The position numbers were made by a program, and so were the translations under genes. Shown here one piece after another: positions 1 to 6,479 of a DNA stretch of 7,008 nucleotides. How positions within the stretch are numbered: the stretch's first letter is position 1; each line of letters starts with the position of its first letter. This DNA is from Gammaproteobacteria bacterium (GTDB lineage: Bacteria; Pseudomonadota; Gammaproteobacteria; Steroidobacterales; Steroidobacteraceae). The notes under the pieces are model-generated. The model had not been told where the DNA came from, searched no databases, and saw nothing but the letters and a program-made list of their open reading frames with translations. Where the stretch lies: contig JASHUC010000415.1 of assembly GCA_030040235.1 (NCBI GenBank), positions 1 through 7,008 of the forward strand, written 5' to 3'.

Positions 1-410
1 GCGAGGCCGCTGAACTCCACCAGATCGATGAGTTGAACGCTGAGAAACGATGGATCGCCGGCCGGTGTCCCGAGCTGGATCTTATCCACGACGAGCGCAG
101 TCCAAGGGCCCAAGACGGCCATGGAACCCGCCAGCATCGCCCCGATGATCCCAAGGTGTGCATGGAGCCTGCGTTGATGCGCGCGAATCAGCAGCGCCTG
201 CATGGTCAGGAACACGAGCCACCCGGCGAATGCGGCGGCATGAAAATATACGACGATTGGATAAGGCGCGGCCTGGCTGCGGAGGTGCTGCCTAATGTCC
301 GGTACGAACCCACCGAGGATGCCCGCCCATACGAGCGCAATCATGACCAGGATGAAGTCACGGTCACGGTCTTGAGGACGGCGTGCAACAACATCTACTG
401 CTGCGTTCAT
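1..410 (-). CDS. Multi-pass membrane protein of unknown function (partial, 3' end cut by window)
   Basis: The frame is open from an ATG at 410-408 to the left edge, giving 136 residues of a longer protein. After a charged N-terminus (MNAAVDVVARRPQDRDRDF) three hydrophobic stretches are visible at about residues 19-38, 50-75 and 86-108, separated by short loops rich in Arg and His, as in an integral inner-membrane protein. Histidines sit in the second segment (VYFHAAAFAGW) and in the following loop (RRLHAHLG). That pattern recalls small conserved bacterial membrane proteins of unknown function, possibly DUF2306-like; this is only an impression. A GGAG sits 8 nt before the ATG (422-419) and supports the start. 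The gene begins 29 nt after the tannase stop on the same strand, so it is probably cotranscribed with it. No function can be assigned. Confidence 0.75.
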   Translation of the reverse strand, partial: MNAAVDVVARRPQDRDRDFILVMIALVWAGILGGFVPDIRQHLRSQAAPYPIVVYFHAAAFAGWLVFLTMQALLIRAHQRRLHAHLGIIGAMLAGSMAVLGPWTALVVDKIQLGTPAGDPSFLSVQLIDLVEFSGL

Positions 411-439
411 TCTCTATTCTCCGCGCGGGAACGGTTCCA

Positions 440-2035
440 TCAGGGGGATGGCGCGCTGCAGGCGAAGTTCGCCGCCACATCGGTGCTCCCGGTTCCTTTG
501 TACCGCGCGACCTGCGGAAACGGGCACAGGGGGCGCGTACGGATGATGCCGCTCGCTGGATCGCCATCCGTCCGGTATTTCGTCGCGACGATCGCCTGCG
601 GCGCAACACCGTTCTCCACCCATCGATCGAGCGCGGTCAGCATTTCGGTGCCGAACGTGTTGGGCCCCGGACCTCCACCGCAATGCTGCATCCCCGGTAC
701 CATGTAGAGACGGGTGAAGCGCTGCGCATCCGCTCGGCCCATTCGGGTGAGCACACTCTCGTAGTATTCGATCGTGGCGCGTGGCGATAGGAGCGGATCG
801 CTCCAGCCATGGTAGAGGATCAACTTGCCGCCCCGGGCCTGGAAGGCCGTGAGATCGGGATCGGTGGCCGTGAGAATCCGCCCCAGCGCGGTGTCATAAC
901 GCCTCGCATCGCGCTCCGGGCTGGCCCCGAGAAGGCTCCAACCAGCATTTTGCATGAGGTCGTGAAAACCCTGGTCGAAAACATCGATGGCACTGCGGCC
1001 GCGGCCCGCACCGGAGATGATGCCGGCCTGTCCTCTCGGGCCGGCTGAGACGCTGCCTGGCAGCATTCCCGGATAGATCTGCCGGCCCTGCGAGTCGCGC
1101 GGCCCCGCGAAGACCTTCTCGAGCGCCGTGATCTGCGGCGGTGTCAGGCAGCTCGGGGACTGCGATCCGTGACACCGTAGGACGCTTGCGTTGAAATCGC
1201 ACTTCCGCGGGTCCTCGATCAGTCCATCCTTCAGCCCATCGAGCGCGTCGCAACCCGCGAGTACCGCTGTCTGAATCGCCGGCCACTTGTCGGCCGGAAT
1301 GTAGCTCGCCGGATCGCTCTCGGTTGCCCGTCGGATCCACTCCAAATTGACGAAGACAGTCGTCGAGAGGTGCGGTGCGCCGGCGATCACCCCAGCGTAG
1401 TCGGCGGGAAAGCGCTGCGCTTCCATCAGGCCTTGCCGCCCGCCGTTGGAGCAACTGTCGAAGTAGGAATAGCTCGGAGACCTGCGATAGAAGGCGTGGA
1501 TGATCGCCTTGGACTTTTCTGCGGTTTCGTGAATGGCGCGATAGCCGTTGTCGATGATCTTTTGAGGATGTCCGAGCGCCCACGTGCCGTCAAAACTAGC
1601 CGCACCGGCCGCGACTGACGCCTCGTGCCCGGTGTCCGTCGAGGAGGTTGCATAGCTGCCCAGCAGCGCGGGCGCGAGGCCGAAGCCATAACTGATGGCC
1701 CCGGAAAATCCGCCGTTGCCCACGCCCAGGTATTTGCCGTTCCAGCCGCTCACGGGCATCCACACCTCGAACTCGATGTGCGAGTCGCTCGGGGACTCGA
1801 TGACCCCTTGCACGCGGCAAAACGCGGGCAGGCGCTCGAAGGCTCGGAGCTCATCAGCAGGCAGCGGCGCGGATGGTGATACCGGCGGCCGGAACGTCCC
1901 GGCCGCGACGATCTCGGCGGCGGTGATCGTGGTGTTCGATAATCTCAAGGCGCTGAGACTGGAGCACGGCGTGGCAAACGCCGGTGCGGTCATGAAGAGG
2001 GCGCTGATGGCTGCGGCAGGCAGTACGATTCTCAT
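440..2035 (-). CDS. Secreted tannase/feruloyl esterase family hydrolase
   Basis: This is a 531-residue serine esterase of the tannase family (Pfam Tannase), whose members hydrolyse galloyl, feruloyl or related aromatic esters. The N-terminus is a Sec signal peptide (MRIVLP, a hydrophobic core, then a cut site near APAFA|TPC). The family CS-D-HC signature is complete: nucleophile Ser196 in DSCSNGGRQG preceded by Cys195, Asp413 in HGWSDPLLSP, and His451 followed by Cys452 in GMQHCGGG; the two cysteines normally form a disulfide. An Asp-rich loop at about 263-270 (DALDGLKD) matches the calcium-binding loop of the lid domain. Length is normal for bacterial members. A GTG 33 nt upstream (2068) would also open the frame, but the ATG at 2035 is preferred because the signal peptide begins there and a GGAG lies 6 nt upstream. 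It follows the carboxylesterase by 145 nt. Substrate is not determinable: feruloyl, galloyl and terephthalate-monoester (MHETase-like) activities all occur in this fold. Confidence 0.95.
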   Translation of the reverse strand: MRIVLPAAAISALFMTAPAFATPCSSLSALRLSNTTITAAEIVAAGTFRPPVSPSAPLPADELRAFERLPAFCRVQGVIESPSDSHIEFEVWMPVSGWNGKYLGVGNGGFSGAISYGFGLAPALLGSYATSSTDTGHEASVAAGAASFDGTWALGHPQKIIDNGYRAIHETAEKSKAIIHAFYRRSPSYSYFDSCSNGGRQGLMEAQRFPADYAGVIAGAPHLSTTVFVNLEWIRRATESDPASYIPADKWPAIQTAVLAGCDALDGLKDGLIEDPRKCDFNASVLRCHGSQSPSCLTPPQITALEKVFAGPRDSQGRQIYPGMLPGSVSAGPRGQAGIISGAGRGRSAIDVFDQGFHDLMQNAGWSLLGASPERDARRYDTALGRILTATDPDLTAFQARGGKLILYHGWSDPLLSPRATIEYYESVLTRMGRADAQRFTRLYMVPGMQHCGGGPGPNTFGTEMLTALDRWVENGVAPQAIVATKYRTDGDPASGIIRTRPLCPFPQVARYKGTGSTDVAANFACSAPSP

Positions 2036-2180
2036 TTTCCACTCCACAAATCGGGGCTCGATCGACACTCGGCGAGCGAGACTCTGAAGTTGGCGGCGGC
2101 CCGTGAGCTCTGCGCCTCCGATCGCGGCGAGCGCCGCGCCGAGCAGGGAGTTTTCATCGAAGTCCCCGATGTCTGTCTCC
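2036..2180 (-). other. Intergenic gap with a stop-free, protein-like reading in the tannase frame
   Basis: These 145 nt separate the carboxylesterase stop from the tannase ATG. The tannase frame stays open throughout and reads DIGDFDENSLLGAALAAIGG, then AELTGRRQLQSLARRV, up to the tannase ATG. Its composition is balanced, unlike the Arg/Ser-rich reading of the alternative frame. There is no ATG in that frame and no recognised domain. An ATG (2184-2182) overlaps the esterase stop as ATGA, but it opens the Arg/Ser-rich frame. The stretch may be a relic of a lost gene or ordinary spacer. A GC-rich inverted repeat at 2123-2138 has no T-tract, so it is not called a terminator. Confidence 0.3.
2042..2045 (-). 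promoter_or_regulatory. Ribosome binding site fixing the tannase start
   Basis: GGAG on the minus strand lies 6 nt upstream of the ATG at 2035. It favours this start over the in-frame GTG at 2068, which would place 11 charged or aromatic residues ahead of the signal peptide. Confidence 0.6.
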
Positions 2181-3755
2181 TCATGGTGTTGCCTGCCTCT
2201 CGCCCCGCTCCTGCGGCGCGCGGGCCTGAGCCGTCTCGAATGCCTGGATCTGCTTCAGGTTGGGCACTGGGCCGGCGTGGGGATGAGCGTCGAGATACAG
2301 GGCCCGCTGCGATGAGCTGCTGAAGGCCGGCCAGTGCGGCAGGCCCGCGCCGTTCGGGTCGCCCGTCCGGGCGAAATTGACCCAGTAGTTTTGCATCTGC
2401 TCCGACAGGGACACGTCTGCCCGCTCCGGTGGGCCGTCCAAGCCGACGAGATTGCCTTTCACCGGCCTCACGAGGTTGCCGAAGACGTAACCGACCTCGG
2501 CGCCATGGGTAGGTCCGAGCGGCGCCTGCGGCGAGTGCCGGTCGAAGTAATACAAGTAGACCTTGTTCCGGTCCTTTCCAAAATACAGGCTCGCCCACGC
2601 CCAGGCGTCCCCTCCCATCTCGTCCCGTAGCAGATCCCTTCCGGCCTGTCCGGTCTGGGCATCGGTGGCGTGCGGATAGAGGGCGAGAACCTCATCGGCG
2701 TGCGCGCCGAACTCTGCGTGGATCAGCGCCTCGAACCGTACCGGAGTTGCGTCCGGCAGCATGAACGGCATGAGCGACGCACCTTCATTGGAATTGGAGC
2801 CGATCAGCAGCGGCGTGTCGTTGAACCGGCCGGTTTTGAAGAGACTGTGCGGGTCGCCCACAAGGACATAGCCGTCGAGCACCGGCATAAAACGGCCGAC
2901 GCGGCTTTGCGCCTTCAGTAGGACCTCTGCCGGAAGCGCACGCGCCGCCGCGACATTCTGTGCACCGAGCTGTGCCAGGAAACTCTGGCCGACCGCTTCG
3001 GCCGCTGGCAGCCCGCCACCTCCGGCGAGGGAGCCGCTTTCCGAAATCGCGCGCTGGAACAAGCCCTTCGCCAGCGGCGACGCGGCAAGCCTGCACACGA
3101 GGCCGCCCCCGGCGGACTGGCCGAAGATAGTCACCCGTGATGGATCACCTCCGAACTTGCCGATGTTCGCCTGGACCCACTGCAGGGCGGCGATCACATC
3201 GCGCAGCCCATAGTTGCCGGACACATGATGGGGGGATTCGGCGCTGAGCCAGGGAGCGGCCAGAAAGCCGAGCGCGCCGAGCCGGTAAGCGATGCTCACG
3301 AGCACGACGCCCTTCTTCGCGAATCGTGTGCCGTCGTATGATGGACCGCTCGTAGAGCCGCTGACGAAGCCTCCGCCGTAGATCCACACCATGACCGGCA
3401 ACCGCTCGCGCGCGGATCGAGCGGCCGTCCAGACGTTGAGGTAGAGGCAATCCTCGCTCATGCCGGGGGGCACTCCGTGCTGCGTCAGGGTTTTCGGGTC
3501 CTGCATGCAACTCGGAGCGAAGTGGTCGGCGTTCTTGATGCCGCTCCATGGCCGCACCGGCTGCGGGGCCCGCCAGCGTAAGCTCCCCACCGGCGGCGCC
3601 GCGAACGGGATGCCCTTGAAGGAGGTGACACCGTCGGCCGTGACTCCTTGCACGCGCCCGCCCGTTACCGAAACGACATCCGCCTGCGCAGCCGCGGGCC
3701 CGGCACACACGAGCGCGGCCGCGGCGAGCACGGCGCTGACCCAGGACTTTTTCAT
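2181..3755 (-). CDS. Secreted type-B carboxylesterase (COesterase family)
   Basis: This is a 524-residue alpha/beta-hydrolase of the carboxylesterase type-B family (Pfam COesterase), which cleaves carboxylic esters by a Ser-Glu-His triad. The N-terminus is a signal peptide (MKKSW, hydrophobic core, cut near AAAQA|DVV), so the enzyme is exported. Landmarks in order: family N-terminal block VQGVTADGVTSFKGIPFAAP; Cys83 and Cys103 (EDCLYLNVW), which usually pair; oxyanion-hole loop WIYGGGFVSGS at about 125-135; nucleophile Ser214 in GQSAGG; acid Glu324 in SNSNEGASL; His417 in PTHGAEVGYVFGN; and the C-terminal YWVNFARTGDPNG. The elbow has Gln where GESAG is commonest; this variant is known in active bacterial members. 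An in-frame GTG at 3773 exists, but the ATG at 3755 has AGGGG 5 nt upstream and starts the signal peptide directly. It lies 168 nt after the TPR gene stop and before the tannase, all on one strand. Substrate is unknown. Confidence 0.95.
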   Translation of the reverse strand: MKKSWVSAVLAAAALVCAGPAAAQADVVSVTGGRVQGVTADGVTSFKGIPFAAPPVGSLRWRAPQPVRPWSGIKNADHFAPSCMQDPKTLTQHGVPPGMSEDCLYLNVWTAARSARERLPVMVWIYGGGFVSGSTSGPSYDGTRFAKKGVVLVSIAYRLGALGFLAAPWLSAESPHHVSGNYGLRDVIAALQWVQANIGKFGGDPSRVTIFGQSAGGGLVCRLAASPLAKGLFQRAISESGSLAGGGGLPAAEAVGQSFLAQLGAQNVAAARALPAEVLLKAQSRVGRFMPVLDGYVLVGDPHSLFKTGRFNDTPLLIGSNSNEGASLMPFMLPDATPVRFEALIHAEFGAHADEVLALYPHATDAQTGQAGRDLLRDEMGGDAWAWASLYFGKDRNKVYLYYFDRHSPQAPLGPTHGAEVGYVFGNLVRPVKGNLVGLDGPPERADVSLSEQMQNYWVNFARTGDPNGAGLPHWPAFSSSSQRALYLDAHPHAGPVPNLKQIQAFETAQARAPQERGERQATP

Positions 3756-3912
3756 GGTATCCCCTGCATCCACGCCGACCGTGGCCGACTCGCTATCGTG
3801 TGCGGTAATCCCTGAGCCGCTTTGCCGTCCGTCTCATGCGCCGCCGCGAGCGCATCTGCGCCGGCTGCCGTCTCGGGAGCCGCGGAATGCCACGGAACAG
3901 ATCGTCGGCCAT
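3752..3912 (-). pseudogene. Possible relic of a second MADDL-starting gene between the TPR gene and the carboxylesterase
   Basis: An ATG at 3912, 11 nt after the TPR gene stop, begins MADDLF, the same first five residues as the TPR protein (MADDLL) but with GCC/GCG and CTG/TTG synonymous differences. In that frame the reading turns Arg-rich and stops at 3793 after 39 residues. The neighbouring frame instead reads SAAPETAAGADALAAAHE and continues to a TGA at 3754-3752, overlapping the carboxylesterase ATG as ATGA. It loosely resembles the Ala/Glu-rich TPR N-terminus (EIEAPQALAGAEAFAAAVAA). Joining the two needs a one-base frameshift. This may be the 5' remnant of a truncated paralogue, a real 39-residue basic peptide, or chance. 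I see no domain. Confidence 0.25.
3761..3765 (-). promoter_or_regulatory. Ribosome binding site fixing the carboxylesterase start
   Basis: AGGGG on the minus strand, 5 nt before the ATG at 3755, selects this start over the GTG at 3773. Confidence 0.55.
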
Positions 3913-3923
3913 GGCGAATACTC

Positions 3924-5809
3924 TCAGCCTCGTCGGATCGCAGCCGCGTCGCGTGCTTGCTTCAGCGCTGCCCAGTTCGGCGCGTACTTGAGAGCCTCGT
4001 CGTACTCGTTGAGCGCTTGTTTGAAATGACGCTGCTTCGCGAGCACGTCGCCCCAGGCTTTGAGGGGGTCGGCCCAGTGCGGGCCGCGCTGGTTGGCGGC
4101 CTCGAGCTTCGTGATGGCGCCCGCGAGGTCGCCGTGGCGCGCGAGCGCGATGCCCCAGGAGTAGTAGCCCGCGGGAAGGTCCGGGGCAAGCGCGACCGCT
4201 TGCGCATACGTTTGCTGCGCGCCAGCCCAGTCGCCGCGGTGGTCGAGGATGTCACCGCGGAAGCGCTGGCAGTCCACCAGGTGTGCGGCACCCGATAGAG
4301 CGAGAATCGCATCGGCTTTGTCGGGATGGCCGGTCGCCTCCTCGATCGGTGCGTGCCAGCACTCTTGACCGAGGACCCACCCGTGCACATCAGTGCGCAC
4401 TCCGGCCCCCCATTCCGCTTCCGCTTCAGTCGTGTCGCCGAGCGCTCCGGCCACCAGCGCGCGAGTCCAGTGGATGACGCCCGGGGCAAGTGCGCCGCCA
4501 GGGTTTGCACCATCAGCTCCGCGTCGGCGCGATCGTGCAGCTCGGCTTCAGCGATGGCGAGATAGGGACTGTTCGCAGCTCCGGGGTTCGATCCGAAGCC
4601 ACCGTTTGCCGCCGCATCGGCGATGAGTCCCTTGACCGCTGCCTGGAGGTCGTGAGTGAGGAACAGATCCGGTAAGAAGAGCGCCGGCTCGCCTCTCGCC
4701 ACGAGCCGGGAGAGTTGGGAGCCCGCGGCGCGCCGTGCAGCTTGGCCCACGCGCCAGGCCTCTTCCTCCTCGCCCAACGTCGACAGGCCGTACTCCTCCT
4801 CGGCGTAGGCCCACCAGAATTGCGGGTCGAGCGCGATCGCCTCCTTCTGCATCTGCAGACGCTCGCGCTCCCAGGCCTCGAAGTCGGTACTGCCCGGTAG
4901 GCAGGTGGCCCAGTCCGTGAGCATCGAGGCACGACTTTGGTCGTCGGCCGTGTCGTACAGGGGCTCGATAACGGAGACCGCCTCTGGACACCGACCGGTG
5001 TCCACGAGGTAGTGAACCCACAGCGCCGGCTGGAACTGCGAGTACACGTATTGAGCGGCGCCCACCACGAGGCTGTCCAGATCCCCGGCACCGCCGGACA
5101 AGGTCTTCGGTGCCAGGTTGTCGCCGCTCACGGTGAGCGCGAGCCCGCCCGATGCGCTCTCCAGGAGGCTGCCTCCAATGTGCACGTCGTGGCCGAACCG
5201 GGCCCGGAGCAGTCGCGAGATCTCCCCGAGTGAGACTCCCGTCTCCGGCACGTCTACCCTTACTTCGTTCGACCAACCATTTGAGAGGCTGCGCTTTTGC
5301 TGGGCGAGGTCACTGCTGCGGGTGGTCTGTTGCAGCCGGGTGAGCTCGTTCAACACCTCGCTCGCGACCACGGTGCCAGTCACCCCACGCGATGCCAGCG
5401 CTGGGGGAGCATTGAACGAGTCGATCACGACGCTGTGCGAGCTGAAGGCATCGTGCAGCATCACGGCGATGCCGATTCCAATGACGATCACCACCAGGGC
5501 GATCACGACCTGAAAAGAGAGGCGGATCGCCTGGCCGAGGCGCTGGCCGATCAGCAAATGGGACTGATGCGCGAGGTGGGCGAGGCGCAGGGCGTGCTCA
5601 TCCTCGAGGTGCTGCGCTTGAATGTGGAGCAGGCGCGCCTGTTGCTTCAGGAATGTGACGGTTTCGCGCGCCACCTGCGGATCGTTCGAGGACAGCTGGG
5701 CGGCGACAGCCGCCGCAAAGGCCTCGGCGCCGGCCAGTGCCTGCGGCGCTTCGATCTCGGGTTTTTCGTCCTCGCCGCCGAGGACTCCGCCCAGCAAATC
5801 GTCCGCCAT
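3924..5809 (-). CDS. Membrane-anchored TPR protein, interrupted by an apparent one-base frameshift
   Basis: Read across one frameshift, this gives a protein of about 628 residues. It starts at an ATG at 5809 (MADDLLGGVLGG); a GTG-type start at 5878 is possible, but its extra residues look non-coding. Residues 1-97 are a charged, helical, probably cytoplasmic region with a His-dotted helix at about 62-84. One transmembrane segment follows at about 98-121. Next is a presumably periplasmic domain beginning VVIDSFNAPPALASRG and including VDVPETGVSLGEISRLLR; I recognise the type from proteobacterial TPR proteins but know no function for it. TPR-like helices follow from about residue 272, with three good repeats at the C-terminus (GDWAGAQQTYAQAVALAP, then two more ending EYDEALKYAPNW). 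Such proteins usually act as protein-binding scaffolds. The opening frame loses coding character after LAAHLP and ends at 3962 with an Arg/Ser/Thr-rich tail; the good reading resumes in the next frame as PGVIHWTRALVAG and ends at 3924. Confidence 0.85.
4480..4486 (-). other. Frameshift site in the TPR gene (C4G3 run)
   Basis: On the minus strand the run is CCCCGGG within TTGCCCCGGGCGTC. Adding one C (TTG CCC CCG GGC GTC) joins LAAHLP to PGVIHW and restores one continuous TPR protein. It does not fit the classical X XXY YYZ slippery pattern in the reading frame, so a sequencing or assembly error or a real one-base loss is likelier than programmed frameshifting. Confidence 0.7.
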
Positions 5810-6021
5810 GAGCCCACTATCCCCCGGCGGGCATGACCGATGGACAACTACCATACCCGGGCGCGGGACTCCACACAACGAGGCCCCGTCGTAAACCGCC
5901 TATCGTTCGGCGACATCCAAATGCCATAGCCGCGCGTGTCGCACTGCAGGCTGGCATGTTGACGCGCGGTGGACGTCGCGTGGCCTGAGGATCGCCACGA
6001 ATCAGGAGACGGAGCGCTTTG
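5810..6021. other. Divergent intergenic region
   Basis: About 210 nt separate the leftward TPR gene from the rightward hydrolase remnant, so both promoters should lie here. Besides the leftward candidate, TTGACG at 5959-5964 could be a rightward -35, but I find no convincing -10 at the right spacing. No clear operator repeat, riboswitch or small RNA gene was recognised. Confidence 0.5.
5850..5878 (-). promoter_or_regulatory. Candidate sigma70-type promoter for the TPR gene
   Basis: On the minus strand TTGTGT (5878-5873) and TATGGT (5855-5850) are separated by exactly 17 nt, matching the -35 and -10 consensus at 3 of 6 and 4 of 6 bases. Transcription would begin near 5843, leaving a leader of about 34 nt before the ATG at 5809. 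The match is weak; the spacing and position are its main support. Confidence 0.3.
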
Positions 6022-6479
6022 TTGAACCGGAACGGACATATGGCGGGGATCGGATCGGCGACCTATGGGGCAGCGTTGATCGTCGCCGGATTCCTACGAT
6101 GCGCCCCGACGGCCGCGCAGCCGTCCGCGCCCCCGGTCGCCCACCCGGACGTGGGCCACATCAGTGCTCCCGACGAGCTTCTAGATGGCGTGGAGCCTCA
6201 TTGGGCTATAACTGGAATTCCGAGCGGCAAGGTCGTTGAGATACATGTCCTCACGCGCAGGAGACGTTGGAGCCCGGATGCGTCGGGCCGCTTGCAACCT
6301 AACCCAGTTATCCGCTGCGAATGTACGAACAGGACGCAGAAAATGGCAGCAGGCTCAGCACAGAAGCCGAAGGCGAAGCGGCGGTTGATGCCTGGCAGCG
6401 GATGGTCGCCTTCCTGAAAAGTCATCTTGCTGCACGACACGTCATTCGCTCGCCGGTGGCCTCTTCCAGAAGCGAATGA
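6022..6479 (+). pseudogene. Degraded exported alpha/beta-hydrolase (acyl-CoA thioesterase/BAAT or dienelactone-hydrolase type)
   Basis: The opening frame starts at a TTG at 6022 (GGAG 7 nt upstream at 6011-6014) or an ATG at 6040, and has a signal-peptide-like start (AALIVAGFLRCAPTAA|Q). It continues with LLDGVEPHWAITGIPSGKVV, which resembles the N-terminal beta-domain of bacterial BAAT-type hydrolases (short linker, then a G-[LI]-P-x-G turn). After about 6270 coding character fades, and this frame stops at 6417. A second frame, open from 6303 with an ATG at 6321, reads EGEAAVDAWQRMVAFLKSHL, very like the last helix of dienelactone-hydrolase or BAAT-C proteins, and stops at 6479. The nucleophile-bearing core, some 250 residues or more in intact relatives, is absent. 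I infer an internal deletion plus frame change. Alternatively the first frame alone (6022-6417) is a short exported protein and the C-terminal match is chance. Confidence 0.5.

Noticed and set aside
33..707. Long plus-strand open frame of 224 residues
   Set aside because: It lies opposite the membrane protein and the tannase 3' end, which have signal or membrane features, family motifs and ribosome binding sites. The plus-strand translation has no such features.
894..1583. Minus-strand open frame of 229 residues inside the tannase gene
   Set aside because: Arg-rich out-of-frame reading fully inside a gene with complete catalytic motifs.
2123..2138. GC-rich inverted repeat (CGCGGCG AG CGCCGCG) between the two esterase genes, possible terminator
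   Set aside because: The loop is very short and no T-run follows on the minus strand. Such palindromes are frequent by chance in GC-rich DNA.
4480..4486. Programmed -1 ribosomal frameshifting in the TPR gene
   Set aside because: The run is not a canonical slippery heptamer in the zero frame, and I identified no downstream stimulatory structure. A missing base is the simpler explanation.
5297..5836. Plus-strand open frame of 179 residues with helical, Leu/Glu-rich composition opposite the TPR gene
   Set aside because: It reads plausibly as a protein, but it is the antisense of the transmembrane and N-terminal part of the TPR gene, has no ribosome binding site I can see, and lacks a recognised motif.
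5959..5987. TTGACG as a -35 box for the rightward hydrolase remnant
   Set aside because: The region 16-18 nt downstream (TGGCCT) is a poor -10 match, so the promoter call cannot be supported.
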